A program made the position numbers and the translations under genes. A stretch of 64,000 nt of DNA, taken from the NCBI GenBank assembly GCA_017522185.1, contig JAFWZZ010000035.1, forward strand, positions 1 through 64,000, in the 5' to 3' direction. This document shows positions 1 to 7,396 of this stretch, piece after piece; the first letter of the stretch is position 1; each line of letters begins with the position of its first letter. Below the pieces are notes generated by a model. It had not been told where the DNA came from, made no database searches, and saw nothing but the letters and a program-made list of their open reading frames with translations. The stretch is from Bacillota bacterium. Its GTDB lineage: Bacteria > Bacillota > Clostridia > Peptostreptococcales > Anaerovoracaceae.

Positions 1-1
1 G

Positions 2-418
2 CTGTATGATCTCCAGCTGCGTGCATTTGAAAGCGAAGCTGAGATGATCAACAGCAGGAATGTGCCTGCCCTGATGGAGTCGTATGAGGAGAACCGCGCA
101 GACTTCATCAACTGGACAGTCCTGATCAAGCGGGATGATTCAGGGAAAATAATAGGTGCTGTAAGATGCAGGGAGAACGGCGATCACATCGAAATCGGTC
201 GTGTTATGGTTGCGCAGGAACACAGGAACAGGGGTATAGCGACCGACCTGATGACAGCAGTTGAAGAACTGACACAGGCAAAAGCTTTTGAGCTTTATAC
301 ATGTACAAAAAGCTATATCAATATCAACCTGTACGAGAAGCTAGGCTATAAGATATATAAGGTGGAGCAAGGTCCCAGCGATCTTTCATTTGCATATATG
401 AGAAAAACGCTTGATTAG
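2..418 (+). CDS. GNAT family N-acetyltransferase, 5' truncated by window edge
   Basis: The reading frame is open to the first bases of the window, so the gene starts upstream and the first visible ATG at 44 is probably internal. The visible part ends in a typical GNAT acetyl-CoA domain: a beta-strand ending in IGRVMV is followed by the pyrophosphate-binding loop QEHRNRGIA (Q/R-x-x-G-x-A type), then a helix and the C-terminal INLYEKLGYK element. Family members transfer an acetyl group from acetyl-CoA to an amine of a small molecule or protein; the substrate cannot be read from the sequence. It stands alone ahead of a methyltransferase gene 65 bp downstream. Confidence 0.8.
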   Translation: MYDLQLRAFESEAEMINSRNVPALMESYEENRADFINWTVLIKRDDSGKIIGAVRCRENGDHIEIGRVMVAQEHRNRGIATDLMTAVEELTQAKAFELYTCTKSYININLYEKLGYKIYKVEQGPSDLSFAYMRKTLD

Positions 419-422
419 GCTG

Positions 423-438
423 ACAAATTCCAATTTGT
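423..438. promoter_or_regulatory. Short perfect dyad, possible operator
   Basis: ACAAATT and AATTTGT are separated by CC just after the GNAT stop codon and upstream of the methyltransferase start at 484. There is no T-run, so it is a poor terminator; an operator is possible but unproven. Confidence 0.3.
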
Positions 439-483
439 AGAGTTAGATAAATTTGAACTTGTATAGATAGGAGAGAAGTTAGC

Positions 484-1239
484 ATGAACATCACACAGGA
501 ATTCTACGATAGTTTAGCCAGCCATTATTCTAAATTGTTCCAGGACATAGAGGAAACGATGCAGGAACAGGCTGAAATGTTAGATAGAATATTCACTGAT
601 AATGGATATGATAAGGATGCGAAAGTTCTGGACTGTGCCTGCGGGATCGGTACACAGACACTAGGGCTGGCGTCTTTGGGCTACAATATGTCTTCTTCGG
701 ACATCAGCAGCAAAGCTATGCTTGAAGCAAAATGGGAAGCGGTCAGAAGAAATCTGACAATCAGATTTGCGTATATAGATTTTCGCAAACTGGCTGATGC
801 CTTTAAAGATAAATTTGACATCATTATTGCGATTGACAATGCGCTTCCACATATGACGTCAAAAGAGTCTCTTAAGACTGCAGTGGAAAGTATCGTGAAT
901 CAGCTGGAAGATGGCGGTATGTTTGTTGCCAGCATCAGAGATTATGATGCATTACTAAAGACGAAGCCACCGTATTCACCTCCATATATCCATGATACAG
1001 AGAATGGACAGCGCGTTTCCTTCCAGACATGGAAGTGGGAAGGCGAAAACTACAAACTTGTCCAGTACATCATTGAAGATGAGGAAAACCTGGAAGTAAA
1101 AAAGTTTGCATGCGTATACAGAGCAGTTCGAAGAGCAGAACTAACCGAGTTGCTAACTTTATGCGGCTGCAAATCTGTTGAGTGGAAATTCCCTGAAGAG
1201 ACAGGTTTTTATCAGCCGATTGTAATTGCGAAGAAATAA
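484..1239 (+). CDS. Class I SAM-dependent methyltransferase
   Basis: This 251-aa protein has a Rossmann-type methyltransferase fold. Motif I is visible as VLDCACGIGTQT at about residue 47, the acidic SAM-ribose position is in SSSDIS about 20 residues later, and the motif IV region is IIIAIDNALPHM at about 113-124. This layout fits the small-molecule methyltransferases (Methyltransf_11/25 type). No DNA or rRNA target-recognition region is seen and the substrate is unknown. The start is supported by GGAGAG 8-9 bases upstream. It is a single gene in an accessory stretch, followed by about 350 bp of decayed sequence. Confidence 0.85.
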   Translation: MNITQEFYDSLASHYSKLFQDIEETMQEQAEMLDRIFTDNGYDKDAKVLDCACGIGTQTLGLASLGYNMSSSDISSKAMLEAKWEAVRRNLTIRFAYIDFRKLADAFKDKFDIIIAIDNALPHMTSKESLKTAVESIVNQLEDGGMFVASIRDYDALLKTKPPYSPPYIHDTENGQRVSFQTWKWEGENYKLVQYIIEDEENLEVKKFACVYRAVRRAELTELLTLCGCKSVEWKFPEETGFYQPIVIAKK

Positions 1240-1241
1240 AG

Positions 1242-1394
1242 ATAAGTGTATTACATACGGGAAGTGTGTGTAGCACCGGCATTGCCCTTCGGAGGAACTC
1301 TGTAAAAGCAATGGAAAAGGCAGGGATGAAGAAAGCTGGTATTGAAAAATATTTCGAGGTGTCATTTCATGGCATCTCGTTTTATTATGTCTGA
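1242..1394 (+). pseudogene. Possible C-terminal remnant of a coding gene
   Basis: One frame is open from just after the methyltransferase stop to a TGA at 1392-1394 and reads like the tail of a protein (NSVKAMEKAGMKK followed by FHGISFYYV). The first part resembles the last helix of a GNAT domain (N-S-x-x-x-x-E-K-x-G). It has no ribosome-binding site or usable start, so it looks like the end of a deleted gene. Coding origin is an inference from residue pattern only. Confidence 0.3.
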
Positions 1395-1585
1395 AATTGA
1401 CAGTACTTTCATTACAAGAGTGGTTCAATCTCTGCTGCAAGATGGAAGAACGTTTCATGACACGATAAGTATCGTGCATGTAAACGTAGCGCACTTTATA
1501 ATGAAGTTATCCTTTGTTACTTTTGAATCAATCAGATGTATCAATCAGATGTATCAAATACAAAAGTAGAAAGGATTAACCGAAC
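1395..1585. other. Gene-free stretch with a dyad and a short direct repeat
   Basis: No gene is supported here. Two things stand out: a dyad CACGAT-aagt-ATCGTG at 1461-1476, flanked by CATGA on the left and CATG on the right, and a direct repeat of TCAATCAGATGTA just before the PAP2 gene. Either could be an operator for the downstream PAP2/XRE pair. Confidence 0.4.
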
Positions 1586-2254
1586 ATGAAAACGAAAGAA
1601 AAAGAAATATTGCTATTTGGCACACTTTGCATTGCGACTTTTGTCATATGGACGCTAGCTGTATTAAACGTGGATGTGAAACCGTTGGGTGTGAATGGAA
1701 CCAATATAGGGTTTTCATCATTAAACTGCTGGTTTCATCAACAAACCGGCGTACACATGAAAATATACAGCATAACTGACTGGCTTGGACTGATTCCCAT
1801 AGCTGCATGCGTGTGTTTCTGCATTTTTGGATTAATACAGTGGATGAAACGGCACTCGATTCGGAAGGTAGACTATGATATGATTCTCTTAGGTGTATAT
1901 TTTATAGTCGTAATATCTGGATATCTGCTATTTGAAATGATTCCCGTTAATTACAGACCTGTTCTGATCAACGGAATGGCAGAGGTATCCTATCCTTCAT
2001 CAACAACCCTTCTTGTGCTAACTGTGATGCCTGCGTGTATATTTCAAATCAATCGCAGAGTAAGAAAACAATCCGTCAGAAAAATACTCAACACATTGAT
2101 TGCAGCATTCTCTATATTCATGGTTTTGGGGAGACTGATTTCGGGCGTCCATTGGTTGACGGATATTGTAGGTGCCATCATTTTGAGTACAGGAATGTTT
2201 TCTCTATATAAAGGTGCGGTTTTAATGAACGACAAAAGAAAAAGGAGACAATGA
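1586..2254 (+). CDS. PAP2-family membrane protein with altered phosphatase motif
   Basis: The 222-aa protein has about six predicted membrane helices and the ordered motifs of the PAP2 (type 2 phosphatidic acid phosphatase) family: YRP at about 130, the second motif at about 142 and GRLISGVHWLTD (R-x5-H-x3-D) near 175-185. PAP2 enzymes dephosphorylate lipid phosphates or undecaprenyl pyrophosphate at the membrane. The second motif reads YPSSTT where the family usually has PSGH, so the histidine of that motif is missing while the third motif is intact. Activity on standard substrates is therefore uncertain. The stop codon lies one base before the start of the XRE regulator, so the two are translationally linked. 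Confidence 0.75.
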   Translation: MKTKEKEILLFGTLCIATFVIWTLAVLNVDVKPLGVNGTNIGFSSLNCWFHQQTGVHMKIYSITDWLGLIPIAACVCFCIFGLIQWMKRHSIRKVDYDMILLGVYFIVVISGYLLFEMIPVNYRPVLINGMAEVSYPSSTTLLVLTVMPACIFQINRRVRKQSVRKILNTLIAAFSIFMVLGRLISGVHWLTDIVGAIILSTGMFSLYKGAVLMNDKRKRRQ

Positions 2255-2255
2255 A

Positions 2256-2873
2256 ATGGAATTTCATGAGAAACTTCAGGAGCTGAGAAAAAAGCGAAAC
2301 ATGACACAGGAGGAATTAGCTGAGGCCCTGTATGTTTCAAGGACAGCAGTCTCAAAATGGGAATCGGGAAGAGGATATCCCAGCATCGATTCGCTGAAGG
2401 AACTATCCGCTTTTTTTCAGATATCCATCGATGACTTACTGTCGGGAAATGTTCTGCTTTCTATTGCAGAAAAAGACAATCATTGTAAAATGCAGCGGAC
2501 ATATTGTTTTCTTGCATCGATGATAGATGTTTCGTCTTTCATGTTGATTATATTACCTCTTTACCCGAAAGCCGTAGGCGGATATGTTTATTCAATCAGT
2601 TTAATTGACTATGCGGAGACCGGAAAACAATATCTGTTTCTATACTGGACGATATATCTTGCACTGATTATAATAGGGATAGCAAGTCTCATCCTATTGA
2701 AATATCAAAAGGAAAAAAGCGCACAAATCCTTTCGGATATTTCCATTGGATGTGATGTTATGGGGTTGGTCTTCATGGTGGTTTGCAGAGAAACTTATGC
2801 TGCTGTATTTTTGGTTATCATGCTGGCAGTAAAGATCATGATGAAGGACCGAATCCATGACCATAAAATTTAA
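2256..2873 (+). CDS. XRE-family regulator with C-terminal membrane domain
   Basis: Residues about 5-60 are a Cro/CI-type helix-turn-helix (RKKRNMTQEELAEALYVSRT, then AVSKWESGRGYPSID). The remainder contains four hydrophobic segments, so this is a membrane-anchored DNA-binding protein. Such XRE-membrane proteins are common in Clostridia and usually control the gene beside them. It starts one base after the PAP2 stop, using GGAGAC inside the PAP2 3' end, so co-translation is likely and the PAP2 protein may be its partner or target. Confidence 0.85.
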   Translation: MEFHEKLQELRKKRNMTQEELAEALYVSRTAVSKWESGRGYPSIDSLKELSAFFQISIDDLLSGNVLLSIAEKDNHCKMQRTYCFLASMIDVSSFMLIILPLYPKAVGGYVYSISLIDYAETGKQYLFLYWTIYLALIIIGIASLILLKYQKEKSAQILSDISIGCDVMGLVFMVVCRETYAAVFLVIMLAVKIMMKDRIHDHKI

Positions 2874-2892
2874 TTTATAAGGAGATTGCTTT

Positions 2893-2931
2893 TTGAGAAA
2901 AACAAGCAGAACACTGGAGATTGTAGCATAG
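2893..2931 (+). pseudogene. Possible truncated gene start (12 codons)
   Basis: AAGGAG is followed at normal distance by TTG and the codons for LRKTSRTLEIVA, then TAG. A start like this (basic, then hydrophobic) looks like the first residues of a small membrane protein of the kind that often follows XRE-membrane regulators. No continuation is found in any frame before the GNAT gene, so if real it is a truncated remnant. Confidence 0.25.
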
Positions 2932-2933
2932 CC

Positions 2934-2971
2934 GGGAGGTTATGTGTAAAACAGTCTCACACAGACCTCCC
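2934..2971 (+). promoter_or_regulatory. Stable hairpin upstream of GNAT gene
   Basis: GGGAGGT-ta-TGTGT pairs with ACACA-g-ACCTCCC around an 11-base loop. There is no T-run after it, so it is more likely an RNA structure in the GNAT leader than a terminator. Confidence 0.4.
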
Positions 2972-3007
2972 AGTATTGCAGTCAACAATCATCAGGAGGA
3001 AAAAACA

Positions 3008-3634
3008 ATGAATAAAAATGACTATACAATCCGTTTAGAAAGAAAAGAAGAATATCGTGAAGTGGAAAACCTCGTAAGAGAATCCTTTTGGAACGTATAC
3101 CGGCCGGGCTGTCTGGAGCATTATGTGCTGAACCAGCTTCGCAACGACCCTGCGTTTGTCAGAGAGCTTGATTTTGTACTCGAAAAAGATGGCAAAATCA
3201 TCGGACAGAATATGTTCATGCGGGCTTCAATCAAAGCCGATGACGGTAGGGAAATCCCTATTATGACCATGGGTCCAATTTGTATAACCCCAGAGTTGAA
3301 AGGTCAGGGCTATGGGAAACTGCTGCTGGATTACTCCCTGACAAAGGCGGCAGAACTCGGCTGCGGCGCAGTCTGCTTTGAAGGCAATTTTGCGTTCTAT
3401 GGAAAGAGCGGCTTTACCTTTGCCAGAGAATACGGAATCCGTTATCATGGATTGCCGGAGGGGGCAGACGATTCTTTCTTCCTTTGCAAGGAACTGATTC
3501 CAGGATACCTTGACGGTATCACCGGGGAATACGCCACGCCACAGGGTTACTTCGTAGACGAAGCCGAGGCAGAGGAATTCGACAAACAGTTGCCGCACAA
3601 AGAGAAACTGAAATTGCCGGGACAGCTTTTCTAA
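3008..3634 (+). CDS. GNAT family N-acetyltransferase
   Basis: This 208-aa protein uses the ATG at 3008, which follows AGGAGGAAAAAAC; an in-frame ATG at 2942 lies inside the upstream hairpin and lacks a ribosome-binding site. Residues about 8-150 form a GNAT domain with the acetyl-CoA loop LKGQGYGKLLLDYSL near 100-115 and FYGKSGF near 137. The layout (EYREVENLVRESFW at the N-terminus, ITPELKGQGYG) matches the family of predicted acetyltransferases related to YhbS. The substrate is unknown. A terminator follows directly. Confidence 0.88.
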   Translation: MNKNDYTIRLERKEEYREVENLVRESFWNVYRPGCLEHYVLNQLRNDPAFVRELDFVLEKDGKIIGQNMFMRASIKADDGREIPIMTMGPICITPELKGQGYGKLLLDYSLTKAAELGCGAVCFEGNFAFYGKSGFTFAREYGIRYHGLPEGADDSFFLCKELIPGYLDGITGEYATPQGYFVDEAEAEEFDKQLPHKEKLKLPGQLF

Positions 3635-3648
3635 ACAGAAAGATGATG

Positions 3649-3680
3649 GAGACAGTGCTTCGAGTACTGTCTCTGTTTTT
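3649..3680 (+). terminator. Intrinsic terminator after GNAT gene
   Basis: GAGACAGT (3649-3656) pairs with ACTGTCTC (3666-3673), followed by TGTTTTTG. Confidence 0.75.
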
Positions 3681-3725
3681 GTAGCGTAAAATGATGAAAT
3701 TGGCAAATGGGGATTTGTTGAGCCG

Positions 3726-4025
3726 GTTTTCAAAAACCTAGTAAATGTTTTCTATAGAAAACTTCTTACGATAAAAGAAAACCCTATGCGTGTTTTAATG
3801 GAACAGTTTTCAAAATACCCCAAAATGTTTTCTGTAGAAAACCTGCTGAGTAAAAAGGAAAACTTCAAGAGGGTCACAAAGAAAAAGTTTTCTAAATAAC
3901 TATAAAGGTTTTCAATGGAAAATTTTCTAAAGAAAAAAGAAAACTTTTAAAGGTTTGCAACGAAAGTGTTTTCAAAATAACCTTAATAGTTTTCTATAGA
4001 AACCTTCTCCGGGTAAAAAGAAAAC
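3726..4025. repeat. Four-unit array of 80-81 bp repeats built from GTTTTC/GAAAAC boxes
   Basis: Units begin at 3726, 3806, 3887 and 3968. Each holds four hexamer boxes in the order GTTTTC, GTTTTC, GAAAAC, GAAAAC, with box-to-box starts spaced 20 or 21, 10, 20 or 21, then 29 bp to the next unit. The two inner boxes make the palindrome GTTTTCTATAGAAAAC (units 1 and 4 closest). Two boxes carry changes (GAAAAT at 3918, GAAACC at 3999). The bases between boxes are much less conserved than the boxes. The array lies between the GNAT terminator and the promoter of the downstream XRE gene. Apart from it, 3681-4149 contains no gene. Confidence 0.85.
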
Positions 4026-4149
4026 CCTGAATAGAAATCACCCCTCCCAAGCCCAATATGCTATGTTGTAAATTGGTTCATCTCCGCAACTGCCTGTTGC
4101 TACGCAAACCTGGACAAGCGTAGTATAATGGTCATGGAGGTGATTGTTC

Positions 4150-4914
4150 ATGGAAACAAAGGATATCATATTAGAATTGAGAACCAAAGCAGGTCTGTCG
4201 CAGGATGAACTTGCAGAGAAAGTATTCGTTACCCGTCAGGCCGTATCCCGATGGGAAAATGGGGAAACTACGCCGAACACGGAAACGCTGAAGCTGCTGT
4301 CTAAGCTTTTTGATGTTTCCATCAACACTCTTCTGGGCTCTCCGAGACAGCTGATCTGTCAATGCTGTGGTATGCCCCTGGAGGACGCCGCAATCAGCAG
4401 GGAAGCCGATGGATTCTTTAACGAGGAATACTGCAAATGGTGCTACGCGGACGGAGAATATATGTACCATGACATGGACGAACTGATCGATGTCTGTGTA
4501 CAGAATATGGCCAGCGAGGCATTTTCGCCGGAGCAGGTCCGGGCGTATATGAAGGAACTTCTGCCAAAGCTGGATTACTGGAAAACCTATAAAAACCTTG
4601 CCGGCGCAGAGGAATTCAATGCATTCAAAAAACAGCTTATGGATGAGATCAACGCGCTTCAAATAGAGGGGATGCCGAAAGTCGAAAAACTCAATGCCCT
4701 TGTTGGCGGCTATGTCAATCTGGAGTATCGCCTGCCTAACGGCACCAAAGTAAAGTTCCTGGACGATGGTGCTACCTATCTGGGCAATCAGTTGGAATGT
4801 GAATTCGGCGGTGACAGATGCTTCGGCATTGTTGCCAACATGGATTTCCTCCTTGTATGCACCTATGAAGAAAACGGAGCAAATCCGGAACTGATTGTTT
4901 ATAAAAAAAGATAA
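4150..4914 (+). CDS. XRE-type regulator with zinc-ribbon and C-terminal domain
   Basis: This 254-aa protein has a Cro/CI helix-turn-helix at residues about 6-60 (RTKAGLSQDELAEKVFVTRQ, AVSRWENGETTPN). A zinc-ribbon segment follows (CQCCGMPL ... FFNEEYCKWCYADGEY) of the putative zinc-ribbon type often linked to helical domains, then about 120 residues with no firm assignment. The start is the ATG at 4150 because GGAGGTGA sits 6-7 bases before it; a TTG at 4144 overlaps that site. TATAAT at 4124-4129 is a likely -10 element, though no clear -35 is seen. Ligand and targets are unknown; the repeat array directly upstream could be its binding region, which is inference. Confidence 0.82.
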   Translation: METKDIILELRTKAGLSQDELAEKVFVTRQAVSRWENGETTPNTETLKLLSKLFDVSINTLLGSPRQLICQCCGMPLEDAAISREADGFFNEEYCKWCYADGEYMYHDMDELIDVCVQNMASEAFSPEQVRAYMKELLPKLDYWKTYKNLAGAEEFNAFKKQLMDEINALQIEGMPKVEKLNALVGGYVNLEYRLPNGTKVKFLDDGATYLGNQLECEFGGDRCFGIVANMDFLLVCTYEENGANPELIVYKKR

Positions 4915-5051
4915 TTTTTCTTCAAAAAACTATTGACTTTATTCGGATAAAGTAGTAAAGTATAGACAAGATAAAGAACAGGAGGTACGGACCGAAGAAA
5001 GCATAAATTAATTATCCGAACCAAAATCTATAGAAAGAGAAGGTGCCTGAT

Positions 5052-5075
5052 ATGTGTTTGAAAGAACCTAACTAA
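5052..5075 (+). CDS. Candidate 7-residue leader peptide
   Basis: ATG at 5052 opens a frame reading MCLKEPN and TAA, with GAAGGTG 6-9 bases upstream. Three bases after the stop the terminator stem begins. Its position and size fit a leader peptide; there is no direct proof of translation. Confidence 0.35.
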   Translation: MCLKEPN

Positions 5076-5077
5076 GA

Positions 5078-5117
5078 CCCGTTCGAAGTAGTAAAAAATA
5101 TTTCGAACGGGTTTTTT
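5078..5117 (+). terminator. Strong intrinsic terminator
   Basis: CCCGTTCGAA (5078-5087) pairs with TTCGAACGGG (5102-5111) and is followed by six T residues. Confidence 0.8.
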
Positions 5118-5133
5118 CTTGCGTTATTTCAGA

Positions 5134-5163
5134 TTGCCCATCATATCACTCCTATGCTATAGT
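5134..5163 (+). promoter_or_regulatory. Promoter of the gamma-carbonic-anhydrase-like gene
   Basis: TTGCCC at 5134-5139 and TATAGT at 5158-5163 are separated by 18 bp, about 40 bp upstream of the ATG at 5205. Confidence 0.55.
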
Positions 5164-5204
5164 ATTGACAGAGAAAGATTTTAACTCGCAAAAGGAGATA
5201 GAAG

Positions 5205-5711
5205 ATGTTATTGAAATATAGAGATAAACACCCGCAGATTGAGAAGGCTGCCTTTGTGGCAGACAACGCTACACTGATTGGAGACGTGGTACTGGAGGAA
5301 GATGCAACGGTCTGGTTCGGCGCGGTTTTGCGCGGAGACAGCGGCACCATCAAAATCGGCAAAGGATCCAACATTCAGGACAACTGCACTCTGCATCGTG
5401 ATGCAGATTCACCCCTGACTGTTGGTGAAAATGTCACCGTAGGCCACAATGTGATTCTTCACGGATGCACAATAGAAGATAACTGCCTCATCGGCATGGG
5501 TGCGGTAATCATGAATGATGCTGTTATCGGCGAGAATTCCATTGTTGGTGCAGGGGCGCTGATTACAGAAGGCAAAGTCTTCCCACCAAACTCCTTGATC
5601 CTGGGCGCACCTGCAAAGGCAAAGGGAGGGACCGACGAAAAAGCCATGGAAATGATCCGCGATGCGGCAGAACATTATGTCCATCTGGGGAAAGAATATC
5701 AGGCGCTATAA
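5205..5711 (+). CDS. Gamma-carbonic anhydrase family protein (left-handed beta-helix)
   Basis: The 168-aa protein is built of hexapeptide repeats ([LIV]-G-x4 rhythm: TLIGDVVLEEDATVWFGAVL, then GENVTVGHNVILHGC and GMGAVIMNDAVIGE), the hallmark of the trimeric left-handed beta-helix. It carries the zinc-type histidines expected of the YrdA/CaiE gamma-carbonic anhydrase group, in CTLHRD, VGHNVILHGC. Length and order match the 165-180 aa family. Members may hydrate CO2 or act on CoA/carnitine metabolism; the reaction is not proven for this subfamily. RBS AAAGGAG precedes the ATG. It is monocistronic, with a terminator directly after. Confidence 0.88.
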   Translation: MLLKYRDKHPQIEKAAFVADNATLIGDVVLEEDATVWFGAVLRGDSGTIKIGKGSNIQDNCTLHRDADSPLTVGENVTVGHNVILHGCTIEDNCLIGMGAVIMNDAVIGENSIVGAGALITEGKVFPPNSLILGAPAKAKGGTDEKAMEMIRDAAEHYVHLGKEYQAL

Positions 5712-5721
5712 TTGGAATTTT

Positions 5722-5760
5722 AAACTCAAGTCAAAATTTAGACTTGAGTTTATTTTTTTT
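5722..5760 (+). terminator. Intrinsic terminator
   Basis: AAACTCAAGTC (5722-5732) pairs with GACTTGAGTTT (5741-5751) around an 8-base loop, followed by ATTTTTTTT. Confidence 0.85.
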
Positions 5761-5810
5761 ATTGCAATCCATTTCAAACAGGAGTATGCTTTAGTCAAGG
5801 AGGTAGTGCT

Positions 5811-6401
5811 ATGGCGATATCAAGAAGAGAGGCAAACAAAATCAAGTGCAGACATGATATCCTGAAGGCATCGCGAAGGCTTTTCAAGGACAAAGGCTAC
5901 GACGATACCATGATTGACGACGTGGCCGATGCAGCAGGCATCTCAAAAGCCACGCTGTACAATTACTTCCCGAACAAGGAGAGCCTTTTAGTTGGGACCT
6001 TGGATGACCAGATTGCGACAATCCGCCAGAGAATCGGGGACATGAACGGCGGCAACAGCTACGAAAAGCTGAAACAGCTCCTGGTGTTCCTCGTGGTTGA
6101 CAGTGTACCGGCCATCGATGTGAGCCGGAGGGTCATGTATCTCAATGCCTGCGAAGCCAGTCCTATGTACGGGAAGGTCAATGAAGCAAAAGAGATTCTG
6201 AAGGTGCTGGTTGACCAGGCGAAGGAAGAAGGCGTGTTCAGAGAAGATATTTATTCCATAGAAATTGTGGAACTTTTGATGAGCATCTACCTGAACTCCC
6301 AGTTCCAGTGGAAGGACATCGAGAACCTTACGGAAGAACAGATTCGGGAGAGAACAAAGAGAATGATAGACCTGACTTTATCAGGATGTTTGAAAAAATA
6401 G
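5811..6401 (+). CDS. TetR/AcrR-family regulator heading a sugar operon
   Basis: The 196-aa protein has the TetR N-terminal three-helix DNA-binding domain at residues about 12-58: ILKASRRLFKDKGYDDTMI, DVADAAGISKATLYNYFPNK. The C-terminal ligand and dimer domain is divergent as usual. AAGGAGG lies 8 bases before ATG. It is the first gene of a run of five on the same strand; the aldolase gene begins 16 bp after its stop, so it is likely to be the local repressor of the operon and to respond to the substrate or a phosphorylated intermediate (inference). Confidence 0.88.
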   Translation: MAISRREANKIKCRHDILKASRRLFKDKGYDDTMIDDVADAAGISKATLYNYFPNKESLLVGTLDDQIATIRQRIGDMNGGNSYEKLKQLLVFLVVDSVPAIDVSRRVMYLNACEASPMYGKVNEAKEILKVLVDQAKEEGVFREDIYSIEIVELLMSIYLNSQFQWKDIENLTEEQIRERTKRMIDLTLSGCLKK

Positions 6402-6417
6402 ACAGGAGAGACGAGCA

Positions 6418-7386
6418 ATGGAATTAACAGAAGCAAAGAAACAAGTTATCAAAGCCGGCATCGAATTGAGCCAGTCTGGACTCATCGCCAGAACCTGGGG
6501 GAATGTCAGCTGCAGAACCGATGAAGAACACTTCGTCATCACAGCCAGCGGCAGAAACTATCTGACACTGACAGAAGAGGAAGTTATCGAAGTAAATATG
6601 GAAGATTTAGGATACGAAGGCGATATCAAACCGTCTTCAGAAAAGAAAGTCCACAAAGAAGTTTACAGACTGAAGCCGAACGCAAATTTTGTGATTCATA
6701 CCCACCAGAGCAATGCCTCTGCAGTGGGCGCCATGGGGCTTTCCGAAATCAAGCTGGACAAAGATTATCCAGGCATCGGAAACCGGGTTCTTGTTGCAGG
6801 ATATGGCCTGCCGGGAACAAAGAAACTATGTAAGAACACAGCAGACGCCATCGCAGCATACAACGGTCAGGCCGTAATCATGGCAAACCACGGTGCGGTT
6901 TGTTACGGCAGCAGTTATGAAGAGGCTTTCCAGGTGGCCCGCACATTGGAAGAAGCCTGCGAAAAATATCTGGAAACCCTGGGCGTGTCGGCGTGGAAAG
7001 AAGGAGAAGGCATGCGGGAAGTTGCCGAAGGGGAAACCTGGCTTTGGAACGACAGCCCGGTGATCATGAAATTCATGGAAGTCAGAAAGGTGCTGAAGCC
7101 TTATCTTGACGACTTCGCACAGCTGGCAGGCACATCCCTGAAGGTCATCGACGACGAGCCAGACGCCATCGCCAAAGCTATAGAAAACAACACCCCGGTG
7201 CTGGTAAGAGGGAAAGGTGCTCTTTGTGTGGCGGAGGAAATAGGCGACGCAGAGGCACTCAGTATCGTCATCGAGAAGAACTGCAGAGCCGCACTGGCAG
7301 CCATCGGCAGCAAGCCGATTAATCCTCTTGAGTGCGCGCTCATGAGAATGATTTATCTGAAGAAGTATTCCAAACAGAGTAAATAG
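6418..7386 (+). CDS. Class II aldolase/adducin family protein, two-domain
   Basis: Residues about 5-190 are a class II (zinc) aldolase domain. The metal and catalytic residues of the fuculose-phosphate aldolase group are visible: Glu in KPSSEKKVHKE at about 78, the paired histidines in IHTHQSNASA near 98-100 and the third in MANHGAV near 160. The family cleaves sugar 1-phosphates to dihydroxyacetone phosphate and an aldehyde, or isomerizes ribulose 5-phosphate. At 322 aa it is about 100 residues longer than FucA/AraD; residues 200-322 look like a degenerate second copy of the fold without the histidine set. The kinase gene starts 10 bp downstream. Confidence 0.85.
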   Translation: MELTEAKKQVIKAGIELSQSGLIARTWGNVSCRTDEEHFVITASGRNYLTLTEEEVIEVNMEDLGYEGDIKPSSEKKVHKEVYRLKPNANFVIHTHQSNASAVGAMGLSEIKLDKDYPGIGNRVLVAGYGLPGTKKLCKNTADAIAAYNGQAVIMANHGAVCYGSSYEEAFQVARTLEEACEKYLETLGVSAWKEGEGMREVAEGETWLWNDSPVIMKFMEVRKVLKPYLDDFAQLAGTSLKVIDDEPDAIAKAIENNTPVLVRGKGALCVAEEIGDAEALSIVIEKNCRAALAAIGSKPINPLECALMRMIYLKKYSKQSK

Positions 7387-7396
7387 GAGGTCCGTT

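Larger units (their letters stand above)
4933..5118 (+). promoter_or_regulatory. Orphan leader: promoter, short peptide and terminator
   Basis: TTGACT at 4933-4938 is spaced 17 bp from TAAAGT at 4956-4961. The transcript region carries AGGAGGT at 4980, an inverted pair TTCGGATAA (4942-4950) / TTATCCGAA (5012-5020), the 7-codon ORF at 5052 and a strong terminator. This is the layout of an attenuator leader of an inducible resistance gene, but no such gene follows; the next gene at 5205 has its own promoter. Confidence 0.45.

Noticed and set aside
3726..4025. CRISPR array
   Set aside because: Boxes are only 6 bp, units are 80-81 bp, the sequence between boxes is partly similar from unit to unit, and there are no cas genes.
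3726..4025. CodY or other known operators
   Set aside because: The half-site spacing is four bases rather than one, and no known consensus fits.
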